A stretch of 64,000 nucleotides of DNA. Source: Rhodobacter sp. Its GTDB lineage: Bacteria; Pseudomonadota; Alphaproteobacteria; Rhodobacterales; Rhodobacteraceae. Made by a program: the position numbers and the translations under genes. Of this stretch, positions 42,849-52,982 are shown piece after piece (position 1 is the stretch's first letter; each line of letters begins with the position of its first letter). Where the stretch lies: assembly GCA_030065095.1 (NCBI GenBank), contig JASJDP010000021.1:1-64000 (forward strand), given 5' to 3'. A model generated the notes under the pieces. That model saw only the letters and a list, made by a program, of their open reading frames with translations, did no database searches and was not told the DNA's origin.

Positions 42849-43607
42849 GTGACAGCAACCCCGACGAGCCAGGTCATGCGCACCGAGCCAGTCACGCCGC
42901 ACGGCGCCCGCTATCGCCTCAGCCGGGCACAGGAATTTCTCAAACCCATCGTTTATGGCGGCAATGACGGGATCGTCACCACCTTCGCCATCGTCGCGGG
43001 GTTCGCGGGCGCGCGGGCGGAGGGCGCGGCGGAACTTGGCGTGCTGGCGATCCTGGTCTTCGGCTTTGCCAACCTGTTCGCCGACGCGGTGTCGATGGGG
43101 CTGGGCGAGTTCCTGTCCGGGCGGTCGCAGCGGGACCTCTACAACGCCCAGCGGACGCAGGCGCTGCACAGCATCGGCGACGGGGATGGAGAGGCCGACG
43201 GGGTGCGCGCGATCCTGCGCGAGCGCGGGCTCGGCGAAGCCGATGCCAAAGATGCCGCGGCGATCCTGAAGCGCAGCCCGGATCTAGTGGCCGACCTGCA
43301 CATGACCTACCGGATGAACATGGCCGACCCGCGCAGCGCGCGGCCGGCGGCGAACGGGCTGTTCACGTTTCTGAGCTTCGTGATCCTCGGCATCGTCCCG
43401 CTGGTGCCCTATTTCATCCTGCCCCCGGTCGAGCTGACCTTCTGGCTGTCGGTGGCGGCGACCCTTGCCGCGCTGGCGGCACTGGGGCTGCTCCGGTGGT
43501 CGGCGACCGGGGACGGGATGATCCGCTCGGTCGCCGAGACGGTGCTGGTGGGCGGGATCTGCGCGCTGGTGGCCTATCTGGTGGGTGCGCTGGTGGCGGC
43601 GATTTGA
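42849..43607 (+). CDS. VIT1/CCC1-family Fe/Mn transporter
   Basis: The 252-residue membrane protein has the family hallmark KPIVYGGNDGIVTTFAIVAGF in the first helix. GFANLFADAVSMGLGEFLSGRSQRDLY follows, with the Asp and Glu-Phe-Leu elements expected of the ion path. Three C-terminal helices begin near residue 165. VIT1/CCC1 proteins sequester or export iron or manganese. The frame starts GTG at 42849; an ATG at 42876 is an alternative. The metal specificity is not evident. Confidence 0.85.
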   Translation: MTATPTSQVMRTEPVTPHGARYRLSRAQEFLKPIVYGGNDGIVTTFAIVAGFAGARAEGAAELGVLAILVFGFANLFADAVSMGLGEFLSGRSQRDLYNAQRTQALHSIGDGDGEADGVRAILRERGLGEADAKDAAAILKRSPDLVADLHMTYRMNMADPRSARPAANGLFTFLSFVILGIVPLVPYFILPPVELTFWLSVAATLAALAALGLLRWSATGDGMIRSVAETVLVGGICALVAYLVGALVAAI

Positions 43608-43695
43608 GGCTTCACGGCAACGCATCAACATAAAAATGCACGGATAATATATTGAAATTACTCAATATAAGATCCAGCATCGTGACTTCAGACGA

Positions 43696-44166
43696 TCAGC
43701 CAGACCCGCCGCTCTCGGCCTTCTTCGCCCAGGTCCCGCTTTCCTGGCTCCAGTATTGTGCCGCACAGCCGGCCGCCGTGAGGCTGCGCCATTGCCCGCG
43801 GGCGGCCTCGACCGCCGTCGGATCGTTGCCGTCAAAGAGGATGCAGACCCGGGCGAGCGCCTGAACCTCGTCCCCGGTCACCTCGGCCCCGTCAACCGCC
43901 ATCAGGCAGTCCGGCGCATTCGCCGCCTCCCCCCCGGTGGTGAGCAAAACGGGCTGGTCGGCATCGAACGGCCCGCCGGCCCGGCCATGCGGCAGAAAGC
44001 CCTCCTCCGGGCCGAGCCAGAGCTTTTCGTCGAGCCAGTCCATGCGGTCCGGCGATGTGCCGCGCACCGCGATACGCCAGCCGGCCGCGCGCGCCTTTCC
44101 CAGAAGCGTGGGCAAGGTCGCCTCGAGCGGCGTCCGGGTCAGGTGGTAGAAATAGACCTCGCCCAT
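43696..44166 (-). CDS. holC: DNA polymerase III chi subunit
   Basis: The 156-residue protein matches the HolC pattern: VYFYHLTRTPLEATLPTLLGKARAAGWRIAVRG, then LDEKLWLGPEEGFLPHGRAG and VCILFDGNDPTAVEAAR near the C-terminus. It links the clamp loader to single-strand DNA-binding protein. The ATG at 44166 (or GTG 44169) overlaps the stop of the VOC gene, so the two are translationally coupled. Confidence 0.88.
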   Translation of the reverse strand: MGEVYFYHLTRTPLEATLPTLLGKARAAGWRIAVRGTSPDRMDWLDEKLWLGPEEGFLPHGRAGGPFDADQPVLLTTGGEAANAPDCLMAVDGAEVTGDEVQALARVCILFDGNDPTAVEAARGQWRSLTAAGCAAQYWSQESGTWAKKAESGGSG

Positions 44167-44570
44167 CACGCGTGTCCGGTGCGCGGGTCGAAATCGCCGA
44201 AGGTCCAGAAATGGCCCTCGGGATCGGCGACGGTAAAGCTCGAGCCCCCATAGAACTGGTCCTGCAGCGGCAGGATGATCCGTGCGCCGCGGTCGACTGC
44301 ATGCGCATAGCGCTCCGCGACATCGCGGATAACGGCATAGATCGTCGTCGTTTCGCGCCCGCCGATCTCGGCCGGGTCGGCCATGCAGGCGTCGAACGGG
44401 CCGTCGTTCGGCGGGCCGAACATCATGAAACCGTCGCCGACCCTCATCTCTACATGAGATATTTTTCCGTCTTCCGAACGGTATACAGCGTGTTCCTCAA
44501 GTAGCAGCACATCCTTGAGCCAGGCCAGCATGGACTCGCAGTCGAGATAGCGGGTGGCGGGGATCAGCAT
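44166..44570 (-). CDS. VOC/glyoxalase-family protein
   Basis: The 134-residue vicinal-oxygen-chelate-fold protein shows strand-loop elements LIPATRYLDCESMLAWLKDVLLLEEHAVYR, SHVEMRVGDGFMMFG, TTTIYAVIRDVAERYAHAV and YGGSSFTVADPEGHFWTFGDF. These are typical of uncharacterised VOC proteins and PhnB-like members. The ATG at 44570 is chosen because AAGGA lies nine bases upstream; the frame extends to 44600. It overlaps holC. The substrate is unknown. Confidence 0.75.
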   Translation of the reverse strand: MLIPATRYLDCESMLAWLKDVLLLEEHAVYRSEDGKISHVEMRVGDGFMMFGPPNDGPFDACMADPAEIGGRETTTIYAVIRDVAERYAHAVDRGARIILPLQDQFYGGSSFTVADPEGHFWTFGDFDPRTGHA

Positions 44571-44669
44571 GGCGTGAGTTCCTTTCGCTGTGCCTAGCAT
44601 AGCGCGAGTCTGTGCCGCGGTGCAGTGCGGAATGGTATTTACCGAAATCAGCCAGCTGCAATTCCCCTT

Positions 44670-44692
44670 GGCGCGGAATCAAGGCTGAAGGC
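44670..44692. repeat. second copy of a 23-base dispersed repeat
   Basis: This sequence matches 37385-37407 at 22 of 23 bases (one T/C difference) in the intergenic space between the VOC protein and pepA. The similarity ends sharply on both sides. Confidence 0.55.
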
Positions 44693-44759
44693 AGCGAAAG
44701 CTACGCCCGGCAGAACAGTCCTGCCCTGAGTCGGCAAAGCCTATTTTAATCCAAGCCCG

Positions 44760-46232
44760 TCACGCCTTGTCCTCGTAGCGATCCGCGATCAGCCGGTTCA
44801 GCGCCAGGACGCCCCAGCCGGTGGCCCCCTTGGGCGCGAAATCCGTGCCGGTCTTGACGCTGGCGACGCCCGCGATGTCGAGATGGATCCAGGGACAGTC
44901 CTCGTTGACGAAGCGCTGGAGGAACTGCGCCGCGGTGATCGAGCCCGCGGTCCGGCCGCCGACGTTCATCATATCGGCGATGTTGGATTTCAACTGTTCG
45001 TCATAGGCCGGGTCGAGCGGCATGTGCCACGCCCCCTCGCCTTCGGCGTTCGCCGCCTTCAGAAAAGCGCCGCAGATGTCGTCGTCATTCGAAAAAACGC
45101 CGGCCTTGTGATGCCCGAGCCCGACGATGATCGCGCCCGTCAAAGTGGCGAGATCCACCATGCCCGACGGCTTGAACCGCTCTTGCGCGTACCACAGCAC
45201 GTCGGCCAGAACGAGACGGCCCTCGGCGTCGGTATTGATCACCTCGACGGTGTCACCCTTCATCGACGTCACCACGTCGCCCGGGCGCTGCGCGTTGCCG
45301 TCGGGCATGTTTTCGACCAGGCCGACGAGCCCCACGACGTTCGCCTTGGCGTGGCGCGCTGCCAGCGTCTTCATCACGCCGGCCACGACACCGGCGCCGC
45401 CCATATCCATGGTCATGGCTTCCATGCCCGAGGCGGGCTTCAGACTGATGCCCCCGGTGTCGAACACGACACCCTTGCCGACCAGAGCGAACGGCGTCTC
45501 GGCCGACCCGCCGCGCCAGTGCATCAACACGACTTTCGAGGGGCTCGCGCTGCCCTGGCCGACGGCCAGCAGGGTGCGCATCCCAAGCCCCTCCAGCTGA
45601 TCCTCTTCCAGCACCTCGACCTCGACGCCGAGATCCCTGAGCTTGACGAGCTGGTCGGCGAATTCGGTCGTGGTCAACACGTTCGAGGGTGCATTGACCA
45701 GATCGCGGCTGAAAAACACGCCCTGCGCCAGGGCCGGCACATCCGCCGCGGCCGCCTGAACCTCTTCCGGCTTTGTCACCATCACGGTGACCGGGCCTTC
45801 GGGATCGGAGTCTTTCGTCTTGTGGTCGGAGAAGGCGTAGACGCGCAAAGTCAGGCCCAACAGCACCTCATGGGCATGTTTAAGGTTGCCCGCCAACACC
45901 AGAAGATCCTTGCCGGATTTCGCCTTGCCGATCGCCGCCCCGGCCTTGCGCGCCGCCGCGGTGTCGAACTTGCGGTCGAGCCTGACAACCTGCACGGCGT
46001 CGGCGGCCATGCCGGTTGGAAAGCCGAGGTCGGCGGCGTCGCCCGACTTCATGTCGGCATAGGCCTTGGAGGCGACGAAGCGCTCCAGCGCGCCGCGGGT
46101 CAGGCGGTTCACCCGGCGGCCCGCCTGATCGAGCTTGCCCTTGTCGTCGCTGAAGACGACGACGCGGCCCTCGGCCCCGGCGATGGCGTCAATATCCAGC
46201 TCGAGTATCTGCGCGGGGACGGGATCGGTCAT
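44760..46232 (-). CDS. pepA: leucyl aminopeptidase
   Basis: The 490-residue M17 metallopeptidase carries VGKGVVFDTGGISLKPASGMEAMTMDMGGAG and the signature NTDAEGRLVLADVLWYA, including catalytic Lys, Arg and the two-metal Asp/Glu ligands. It trims N-terminal residues from peptides; in E. coli it also binds DNA. GGAGAG six bases before the ATG supports the start. It is divergent from lptF across about 120 bases. Confidence 0.95.
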   Translation of the reverse strand: MTDPVPAQILELDIDAIAGAEGRVVVFSDDKGKLDQAGRRVNRLTRGALERFVASKAYADMKSGDAADLGFPTGMAADAVQVVRLDRKFDTAAARKAGAAIGKAKSGKDLLVLAGNLKHAHEVLLGLTLRVYAFSDHKTKDSDPEGPVTVMVTKPEEVQAAAADVPALAQGVFFSRDLVNAPSNVLTTTEFADQLVKLRDLGVEVEVLEEDQLEGLGMRTLLAVGQGSASPSKVVLMHWRGGSAETPFALVGKGVVFDTGGISLKPASGMEAMTMDMGGAGVVAGVMKTLAARHAKANVVGLVGLVENMPDGNAQRPGDVVTSMKGDTVEVINTDAEGRLVLADVLWYAQERFKPSGMVDLATLTGAIIVGLGHHKAGVFSNDDDICGAFLKAANAEGEGAWHMPLDPAYDEQLKSNIADMMNVGGRTAGSITAAQFLQRFVNEDCPWIHLDIAGVASVKTGTDFAPKGATGWGVLALNRLIADRYEDKA

Positions 46233-46354
46233 CGTTGCTCTCCAGGCACTGTTTCCGCTTACCTAGTCCCTTCCTCCGGCATTGGCCAGTTATCAGTTTC
46301 CAGATCGGATACGATGCGGTAATGTGAAAGAAAAAGAGGCAGATAGAGGCGGCT

Positions 46355-47479
46355 TTGGCGCGGTTCGACAGATATATCTTGTCGCAGCTGATGATGCTGT
46401 TCGGCTTCTTTTCGCTCGTTCTGGTGATGGTTTACTGGATCAACCGCGCGGTGGTGCTGTTCGACCAGCTGATCGCGAACGGCCAGTCGGCCGGCGTGTT
46501 CGTCGAGTTCACCGCGTTGACCCTGCCCAACGTGATCCGGCTGGTGCTGCCGATCGCCGCCTTTGCGGCGTCGATCTACGTGGCGAACCGGCTGAGCTCG
46601 GAAAGCGAGTTACTGGTGGTCCAGGCCTCGGGCTTTTCGCCCTATCGGATGGTGCGGCCGGTCCTGGTCTTCGGCGTGATCGTCTGCGTCTTCGTCTCGG
46701 TGCTGACGCATTTCCTGGTGCCGATGAGCGTGACCCGGCTGAACGAGCGTCAGGCGGAGATATCGGAGAACCTCACCGCACGCCTTTTGAACGAGGGGCG
46801 GTTTCTGCACCCCGCCGAGGGCGTGACGTTCTACATCCGCGAGATCCCGCCCACGGGCGAGCTGCGCGAGATCTTCCTCAGCGATGCGCGCGACCCCGGC
46901 AGGCAGGTGACGTACACGGCGCGGCAGGCATTGCTGCTGCGGCAGGATACCGGTCCGAAGCTGGTGATGTTCGACGGCTTGGCACAGGTGCTGGACAGCG
47001 ACGGACGGCTCTCGACGACAAGCTTCGACGATTTCGCCTATGACATCGGCGGCCTGATCGAGGTTCTGGGGCCGGGGGACCGGTCGGTGAAGGAGCTGAC
47101 CACGGCAGAGCTCATCTGGCCGACCGAGGCGGGCCTGCGCGAGACGGGGCAGCGGCGCGCGGTGCTGATGTACGAAGGCCACGGGCGGATCAGCCAGGCG
47201 CTGCTGAGCGTCGTGGCCGCACTGGTCGGGTTTTCGGCGATGCTGGTCGGCAATTTCAGCCGGTTCGGGCACTGGAAGCAGATCCTGGGCTCGCTGGTGG
47301 CGCTGATCGTGCTGAAGTCGGTGGACAACGCGCTGGCCGACGCGGCACGCAGCGATGCCGCGCTCTGGCCGCTCAGCTATGGTGCGACGCTGCTGGGCGC
47401 GGTGATGACGCTGGTGCTGCTTTGGGTATCGGACCGGCCGGGACTGTTCCGGCGCAGACCGGCGGAGGCGGCAGCGTGA
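46355..47479 (+). CDS. lptF: LptF, LPS export permease
   Basis: The 374-residue inner-membrane protein has three helices near the N-terminus (about 10-33, 53-75, 98-121) and three near the C-terminus (275-295, 305-322, 330-355) around a periplasmic jellyroll. With LptG it forms the permease of the LptB2FG ABC machine that extracts LPS. The start is TTG, with GAGG five bases upstream (46355). It opens the lpt operon and overlaps lptG. Confidence 0.93.
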   Translation: MARFDRYILSQLMMLFGFFSLVLVMVYWINRAVVLFDQLIANGQSAGVFVEFTALTLPNVIRLVLPIAAFAASIYVANRLSSESELLVVQASGFSPYRMVRPVLVFGVIVCVFVSVLTHFLVPMSVTRLNERQAEISENLTARLLNEGRFLHPAEGVTFYIREIPPTGELREIFLSDARDPGRQVTYTARQALLLRQDTGPKLVMFDGLAQVLDSDGRLSTTSFDDFAYDIGGLIEVLGPGDRSVKELTTAELIWPTEAGLRETGQRRAVLMYEGHGRISQALLSVVAALVGFSAMLVGNFSRFGHWKQILGSLVALIVLKSVDNALADAARSDAALWPLSYGATLLGAVMTLVLLWVSDRPGLFRRRPAEAAA

Positions 47480-48573
47480 TCCTGTATACGTACTTCGCGC
47501 GCCGGTTCCTGTTGGCGTTTCTGGCCGTCTTCGGCGTGTTTCTGGGCATCTTCATCCTGATCGACATGGTCGAACAGATCCGCAAGTTCGACAGCGACGC
47601 GGTGGGGTTTCTGGAAATCGTCAAGCTGACGCTTTTGAACGTGCCCCAGGGGCTGTACCGCATCCTGCCGCTGATCATGATCCTGTCGACGCTGACGCTG
47701 TTTCTGACGCTGGCGCGCACGTCGGAACTGGTGGTGACGCGGGCAAGCGGGCGGTCGGCGGTGCGCAGCCTGGTCTCGCCGATCATCGTGGCGATGCTGC
47801 TGGGGGTGTTTTCGGTGGCGGTTTTCAACCCGATCGTCGCGGCGACGTCGAAACAGTACGAGATCCTGGCGAACCGGCATCTGGACGCGTCGTCGAGCGT
47901 GCTGTCGATCAGCCGCGAAGGCCTGTGGCTGCGCCAGGGCGGGCCCGAGGGCCAGACGGTGATCCGGGCGCTGCGCGCCAATCTCGACGGAACCGAGCTG
48001 TTCGATGTGACATTCATGGGCTTCAGCCCCGACGGCGCGCTTCGCTACCGGGTCGAGGCCGCGGCGGCGAAACTGGCCGTCGGGATGTGGCAGGTTCAGA
48101 ACGCCAAGGAATGGCGCATCGAGGGATCGGACAACCCCGAACGCGACGCGGTCCGGCACGAGGCGATGACGATCCCCTCGGACCTGACGCTCGACCAGAT
48201 CCGCGACAGTTTCGGGACGCCGGCCTCGATCCCGTTCTGGGAACTGCCGGGATTCATCGCCCAACTCGAACGCGCCGGGTTCTCGGCCCGCAGTCACAAG
48301 GTCTGGCTGCAGATGGAGCTTGCCCTGCCCTTGATGCTGGCGGCGATGGTCCTGGTCGGCGCGGGCTTTACCATGCGGCACACCCGCTTCGGCAAGACCG
48401 GCACCATGGTGATGGCCGCGCTGATGCTGGGCTTTGCGGTCTATTTCCTGCGCAATTTCGCGCAGATCCTTGGCGATAGCGGCCAGATCCCGGTTTGGCT
48501 GGCCGCCTGGAGCGTGCCGGTGGCCGCTGTGCTGCTGTCGTTGGGCATCCTTCTGAATCTGGAGGACGGCTGA
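47476..48573 (+). CDS. lptG: LptG, LPS export permease
   Basis: The 365-residue partner of LptF has the same helix-jellyroll-helix plan, opening ILYTYFARRFLLAFLAVFGV and closing with WSVPVAAVLLSLGILLNLEDG. The GTG start overlaps the lptF stop by four bases, so translation is coupled and subunits are produced in equal amounts. The frame upstream to 47422 is not needed. Confidence 0.93.
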   Translation: MILYTYFARRFLLAFLAVFGVFLGIFILIDMVEQIRKFDSDAVGFLEIVKLTLLNVPQGLYRILPLIMILSTLTLFLTLARTSELVVTRASGRSAVRSLVSPIIVAMLLGVFSVAVFNPIVAATSKQYEILANRHLDASSSVLSISREGLWLRQGGPEGQTVIRALRANLDGTELFDVTFMGFSPDGALRYRVEAAAAKLAVGMWQVQNAKEWRIEGSDNPERDAVRHEAMTIPSDLTLDQIRDSFGTPASIPFWELPGFIAQLERAGFSARSHKVWLQMELALPLMLAAMVLVGAGFTMRHTRFGKTGTMVMAALMLGFAVYFLRNFAQILGDSGQIPVWLAAWSVPVAAVLLSLGILLNLEDG

Positions 48574-50756
48574 TGATCCGGCAGGTCCTTCTGGCCGTAC
48601 TCGTGGCCGCCGTTCTGGTCTGGCCCGTCCAGCCGGTCGCACAGGTGGCGACACTGATTGCCGACAGCGTGGCCTTCGACGGCCAAAGCACGGTCGTCGC
48701 CGAAGGCAATGTCGAGGTGTTGTACGAAGGGCAGCGGCTTTTGGCCGACCGGATCGTCTATGACCAGTCCACCGACGAGCTGGAAATCGACGGCGACATC
48801 ACCCTGATCGAGGAGGACGGCCAGGTCCTGATCGCGGATTCGGCCAAGATCACCGGCGATCTGCGGCAAGGGATCATGCAAGGCGCCCGCGTCGTCCTGA
48901 ACGAGCAGATGCAGATCGCCGCGGCCGAGATCAACCGGGTCGATGGCCGGTACAACCAGCTTTACAAGGCCGTCGCGTCCAGCTGCCGTGTGTGCGAGGA
49001 CGACCCGACCCCGCTGTGGCAGATCCGCGCCAAGCGCATCGTGCACGACCAGGAAGAGCGTCAGCTTTATTTCGACGACGCCCGGTTCGAAGTGATGGGA
49101 ATGCCGGTGATGTATTTCCCCCGCCTGCGCCTGCCCGACCCGACGCTGAAGCGCGCGACCGGGTTCCTGATCCCGCGGATCAAGACGACCTCGGCCCTGG
49201 GAACCGGGCTGAAATTTCCCTATTTCATTACCCTTGGCGATCATGCGGACCTGCTGTTGACGCCCTACCTCTCGACCGATACCCGCACGCTCGAGAGCCG
49301 GTTCCGCCGGGCGTTCACCTGGGGCGATGTCGAGTTGAACGGCGCGATTTCGCAGGACGACCTGCGCCCCGGCGACACGCGCGCCTATCTGTTCGGCACC
49401 GGCCGCGTGAACCTGCCGAAGGATTTCAAGCTGAATATCGATCTAGAACTGGTGTCGGACGAATCCTATCTGCTGACCTACGACTATTCCGACAAGGACC
49501 GGCTGAGTTCCGGCGTCGAGCTGACCCGGACCCGGCGAAACGAATATATCTCGGCCAGCGTCGAGCAACTGCGCACGCTTCGCGCCGAGGAGATCCCGGT
49601 CGACGAGACCCTGGCGACACTGCACGGCGCGGCGACCTATGAACGGCGGTTCTTCCCGGCGGCCATCGGGGGCGAGCTGCGCCTGGTGGCCGATCTGCAG
49701 GGCTATGAGCGCAAGGCAGATGCGGTCAACGCCACCCTGCTGGCGGCCTGCGCCTCTGTCACGCCGCCGGTCCCGGCGGCGGATTGCATCGCGCGGGACG
49801 TGGCGCGGGCCGGGATCGGCCTGGGCTGGACGCGCGACTGGACCCTGCGGAACGGCATGGTCGCCAAGGTCGAGGGCGAAGCGGCGGCGGATTTCTATGT
49901 GATCGGCCAGGACTCGACGTTCAGCTCCACCCAGTCGCGCGTCACACCCGCCGCGGCGGTCGAGCTGCGCTGGCCGCTGGCGCGCGAGACGCCCGGCGGT
50001 GCGCGCCAGGTTCTGGAGCCGGTGGTTCAGGTCGCCTGGTCGGAAAGCTATGGCGACGCGGTTCCGAACGAGGACAGCCGGCTGGTGGAGTTCGACGAGG
50101 GCAACCTGTTGTCGCTCAGCCGGTTCTCCGGCGAGGACGCCCGCGAAGAGGGGCTCCGCGCCACGGTGGGCCTCAGCTGGTCGCATCTGGATCCCTCGGG
50201 GCGCGAATACGCGCTGACGGCGGGCCGGGTGTTCCGCGCCGACGATCAGGGCCAGTTCACCGGCGCCTCGGGGCTCGATGGTGCGACCTCGGACTGGCTG
50301 GTCTCGGGCCGGGTGCGCCTGAGCGACCGGCTGAGCCTGATGAACCGGTCGCTGTTTGACGATCAGTTCGACTTTGCCAAATCCGAAACCCGGCTGGTCT
50401 GGAGCAGCAAGCGCTTTGCCGCCTCGACCAGCTATATCTGGATCGACGCCGAACCCGCCGAGGGCCGGACCGAGGACGTGTCGGAATGGAACATGGACGC
50501 GTCCTACCGGATCAACCGGCATTGGACCGGCAAGTTCGACTGGCGCTACGACGTGACCGCCGGCAGCGCCGCCGAGGCCGGTGTCGGGCTGGAATACAAC
50601 AACGAATGCCTCAGCGTCGATCTTTCGGTCTCGCGCCGGTTCACATCCTCGACTACAGTCGCGCCGACGACCGACGTGGGGTTGCGGGTGTCGCTGAACG
50701 GCTTCGGACAGGACGGACGCCCCTATGCCCGCAATTGCCGGCACGTCAAAGGCTGA
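48573..50756 (+). CDS. lptD: LptD, outer-membrane LPS assembly protein
   Basis: The protein has 727 residues. A signal peptide (MIRQVLLAVLVAAVLVWPVQ) is followed by an OstA-type jellyroll with VAEGNVEVLYEGQRLLADRIVYDQ and the SSCRVCEDDPTPLWQIRAKRI segment. A long beta-barrel with alternating aromatic strands extends to the end. It inserts LPS into the outer leaflet with LptE. The ATG shares one base with the lptG stop. Cysteines are few, so disulfide-dependent maturation may differ from E. coli. Confidence 0.92.
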   Translation: MIRQVLLAVLVAAVLVWPVQPVAQVATLIADSVAFDGQSTVVAEGNVEVLYEGQRLLADRIVYDQSTDELEIDGDITLIEEDGQVLIADSAKITGDLRQGIMQGARVVLNEQMQIAAAEINRVDGRYNQLYKAVASSCRVCEDDPTPLWQIRAKRIVHDQEERQLYFDDARFEVMGMPVMYFPRLRLPDPTLKRATGFLIPRIKTTSALGTGLKFPYFITLGDHADLLLTPYLSTDTRTLESRFRRAFTWGDVELNGAISQDDLRPGDTRAYLFGTGRVNLPKDFKLNIDLELVSDESYLLTYDYSDKDRLSSGVELTRTRRNEYISASVEQLRTLRAEEIPVDETLATLHGAATYERRFFPAAIGGELRLVADLQGYERKADAVNATLLAACASVTPPVPAADCIARDVARAGIGLGWTRDWTLRNGMVAKVEGEAAADFYVIGQDSTFSSTQSRVTPAAAVELRWPLARETPGGARQVLEPVVQVAWSESYGDAVPNEDSRLVEFDEGNLLSLSRFSGEDAREEGLRATVGLSWSHLDPSGREYALTAGRVFRADDQGQFTGASGLDGATSDWLVSGRVRLSDRLSLMNRSLFDDQFDFAKSETRLVWSSKRFAASTSYIWIDAEPAEGRTEDVSEWNMDASYRINRHWTGKFDWRYDVTAGSAAEAGVGLEYNNECLSVDLSVSRRFTSSTTVAPTTDVGLRVSLNGFGQDGRPYARNCRHVKG

Positions 50757-52010
50757 ATGAGCAGACGAAAGCACGACCCCATGCCCGACCTCCGCGTTTT
50801 GATCTTCCCTCTTCTGGCGGCCGTGATCGCCGTTTCCGCACCGCCGGCCGCGTTTGCCCAGGACAATCCGTTTGCGCCGGTGGTCCGGGTCAACGACCGG
50901 GTTGTGACGCAGTACGAGGTGAACCAGCGCATCCTGTTTCTGGAATTGCTGCGTGCGCCCGGCAATATCCAGGAAGAGGCGCTGGACCGGCTGATCGAAG
51001 AGCGGCTGCAGCTGCAGGCCGCCGATCAATTCGGTGTCACCGTCAGCGACGAACAGATCGAGGCCGGCATCGACGAGTTCGCCGGACGTGCCGACCTGAC
51101 GGGCGAGCAGTTTCTGGAACTGTTGGGCCGGGGCGGGGTCGACCCCGAGACCATGCGTGATTTCGTGCGGGCAGGCGTGGCGTGGCGCAACATCGTGCAG
51201 GGCCGGTTCGGGCCGCGGGCGCAGGTGGGCGAGGCAGAGATCGACCGGGCGCTGGAACTGGCCTCGTCTACCGGGGGCGCGCGTGTCCTGATCAGCGAGA
51301 TATTTCTGCCGGCCAACACCCCGGCCGCGCAGGCGGCGGCGCAGCGCCGTGCCGCCGAGATCAGCCAGATCACGACGATCCCCGCCTTTGCGGCCGCAGC
51401 GCGGCGCTATTCCGCCGCACCCTCACGCGGGCGCGGCGGGCGGCAGGACTGGATCCCCGTGGGCAATCTGCCGCCTGCGGTCCGCGCGCAGGTTCTGACC
51501 CTGGCACCGGGCGAGGTGACAGATCCGATCCCGGTCCCGAACGCCATCGCCCTGTTCCAGCTGCGCGCGATCGAAGAAACCGGCGCGGCCGGGGCCGAGG
51601 CGATTTCGATCGAGTTCGCCAGGTTCTTCATTCCCGGCGGCCGGACCGAAGGCACCCTGGCCGAGGCACGGAAGATCGCTGCCGAGGTCGATACCTGCGA
51701 CGATCTTTACGGGGTGGCCAAGGGGTTGCCGGAAGAGCGCCTGTTGCGCGACGTGCTGCCGGTCGAAGAGATCTCGGGCGATATCGCGGTGGAACTGGCT
51801 AAGCTCGACGAGGGCGAGGTCTCGACGGCGCTGACCACGGGCGACGGCCAGGCGCTGGTGTTCTTGATGCTGTGCGGACGCACGCTGGCGATCAGCGAGG
51901 ATGTCGACCGCGAGGTGGTGCGGCAGAACCTGATCAATCAGCGCCTGCAATCCTATGCCCAGGGCTATCTGTCCGAGCTGCGCGCCGACGCGATCATCCG
52001 TTACCAATGA
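50757..52010 (+). CDS. surA: SurA-like periplasmic chaperone / peptidyl-prolyl isomerase
   Basis: The protein has 417 residues. The signal sequence spans about residues 10-35 and ends APPAAFAQ. The SurA N domain follows at about 40-160 (RVNDRVVTQYEVNQRILFLELL...LDRLIEERLQLQAA). A parvulin-like region with RGGRQDWIPVGNLPPAVRAQVLTLAPGEVTDPIPV is at about 215-280, and a C-terminal helical part follows. It helps fold outer-membrane proteins including LptD. The ATG begins directly after lptD; a start at 50781 is possible. Confidence 0.88.
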   Translation: MSRRKHDPMPDLRVLIFPLLAAVIAVSAPPAAFAQDNPFAPVVRVNDRVVTQYEVNQRILFLELLRAPGNIQEEALDRLIEERLQLQAADQFGVTVSDEQIEAGIDEFAGRADLTGEQFLELLGRGGVDPETMRDFVRAGVAWRNIVQGRFGPRAQVGEAEIDRALELASSTGGARVLISEIFLPANTPAAQAAAQRRAAEISQITTIPAFAAAARRYSAAPSRGRGGRQDWIPVGNLPPAVRAQVLTLAPGEVTDPIPVPNAIALFQLRAIEETGAAGAEAISIEFARFFIPGGRTEGTLAEARKIAAEVDTCDDLYGVAKGLPEERLLRDVLPVEEISGDIAVELAKLDEGEVSTALTTGDGQALVFLMLCGRTLAISEDVDREVVRQNLINQRLQSYAQGYLSELRADAIIRYQ

Positions 52011-52981
52011 GCCTGCCCCCCGTCGCGCTGAGCTGCGGCGAACCGGCCGGGATCGGACCCGAGATCGCCGTCAAGGCGTGGCGGGAACTCGGGGCCGAGG
52101 TTCCGTTCTTCTGGATCGGCGATCCGGGTCATTTGCCGAAAGCCACCGAATGGCGCGAAATCTCCGATCCGGCCGAGGCGCTGACGGCGGACGGCGCATT
52201 TCCGGTGTTGCGGCACGACTTTCCGGCGGCAAACACCCCAGGCACGCCGGACCCGGCGAATGCCCAAGGCGTGATCGACGTCATCGCGCGCGGGGTGGAT
52301 CTGGTCCGGTCCGGTGCGGCCTCGGCGCTTTGCACCTGTCCGATCCACAAAAAGGCGCTGATCGACGGCGCCGGATTCGCCCATCCGGGGCATACCGAAT
52401 ACCTCGCGGCGCTGGCAGGGGTGGAGCGGGTCGTGATGATGCTGGCCTCGGACCGGTTGCGGGTGGTGCCGGCGACGATCCACATTGCCCTGGCCGCCGT
52501 GCCGGCGGCGCTGACGCCCGACCTGCTGGAAGCGACGCTGCGGATCACCCATGCCGGGCTGATCCGGGATTTCGGGACGCCGGACCCGCGAATTGCGGTG
52601 GCGGGACTCAATCCGCATGCAGGGGAAGGCGGCGCGATGGGCGGCGAGGACGCGGCGGTGATCGCGCCGGTGATCGACCGTCTGCGGGCCGAAGGGATGC
52701 GGGTCACCGGCCCCCACCCCGCCGACACGATGTTCCATGCCGCCGCACGCGAACGATATGACGCGGCGGTGGCGATGTACCATGACCAGGCCCTGATCCC
52801 GGTCAAGACGCTCGATTTCGACAAGGGCGTGAACGTGACGCTGGGACTGCCGTTCATCCGCACCTCGCCCGATCACGGCACAGCCTTCGACATTGCCGGC
52901 ACGGGCGTCGCCAATCCCACAAGCCTGATCGAGGCATTGCGGCTGGCGCGGGGCATGGCGCGCGCCAGGGCGTCGGCGTGA
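52007..52981 (+). CDS. pdxA: 4-hydroxythreonine-4-phosphate dehydrogenase
   Basis: The 324-residue pyridoxal phosphate biosynthesis enzyme shows [30 protein letters not shown] (zinc His), and [29 protein letters not shown] with the remaining ligands. It oxidises 4-phosphohydroxy-threonine ahead of PdxJ. The ATG overlaps the surA stop by four bases. The surA-pdxA-rsmA order is common in Proteobacteria. Confidence 0.95.
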   Translation: MSLPPVALSCGEPAGIGPEIAVKAWRELGAEVPFFWIGDPGHLPKATEWREISDPAEALTADGAFPVLRHDFPAANTPGTPDPANAQGVIDVIARGVDLVRSGAASALCTCPIHKKALIDGAGFAHPGHTEYLAALAGVERVVMMLASDRLRVVPATIHIALAAVPAALTPDLLEATLRITHAGLIRDFGTPDPRIAVAGLNPHAGEGGAMGGEDAAVIAPVIDRLRAEGMRVTGPHPADTMFHAAARERYDAAVAMYHDQALIPVKTLDFDKGVNVTLGLPFIRTSPDHGTAFDIAGTGVANPTSLIEALRLARGMARARASA

Positions 52982-52982
52982 G

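Noticed and set aside
44601-44759. Possible gene between the VOC protein and pepA
   Set aside because: A 61-residue frame has no ribosome site and overlaps the VOC gene; only the repeat copy is supportable.
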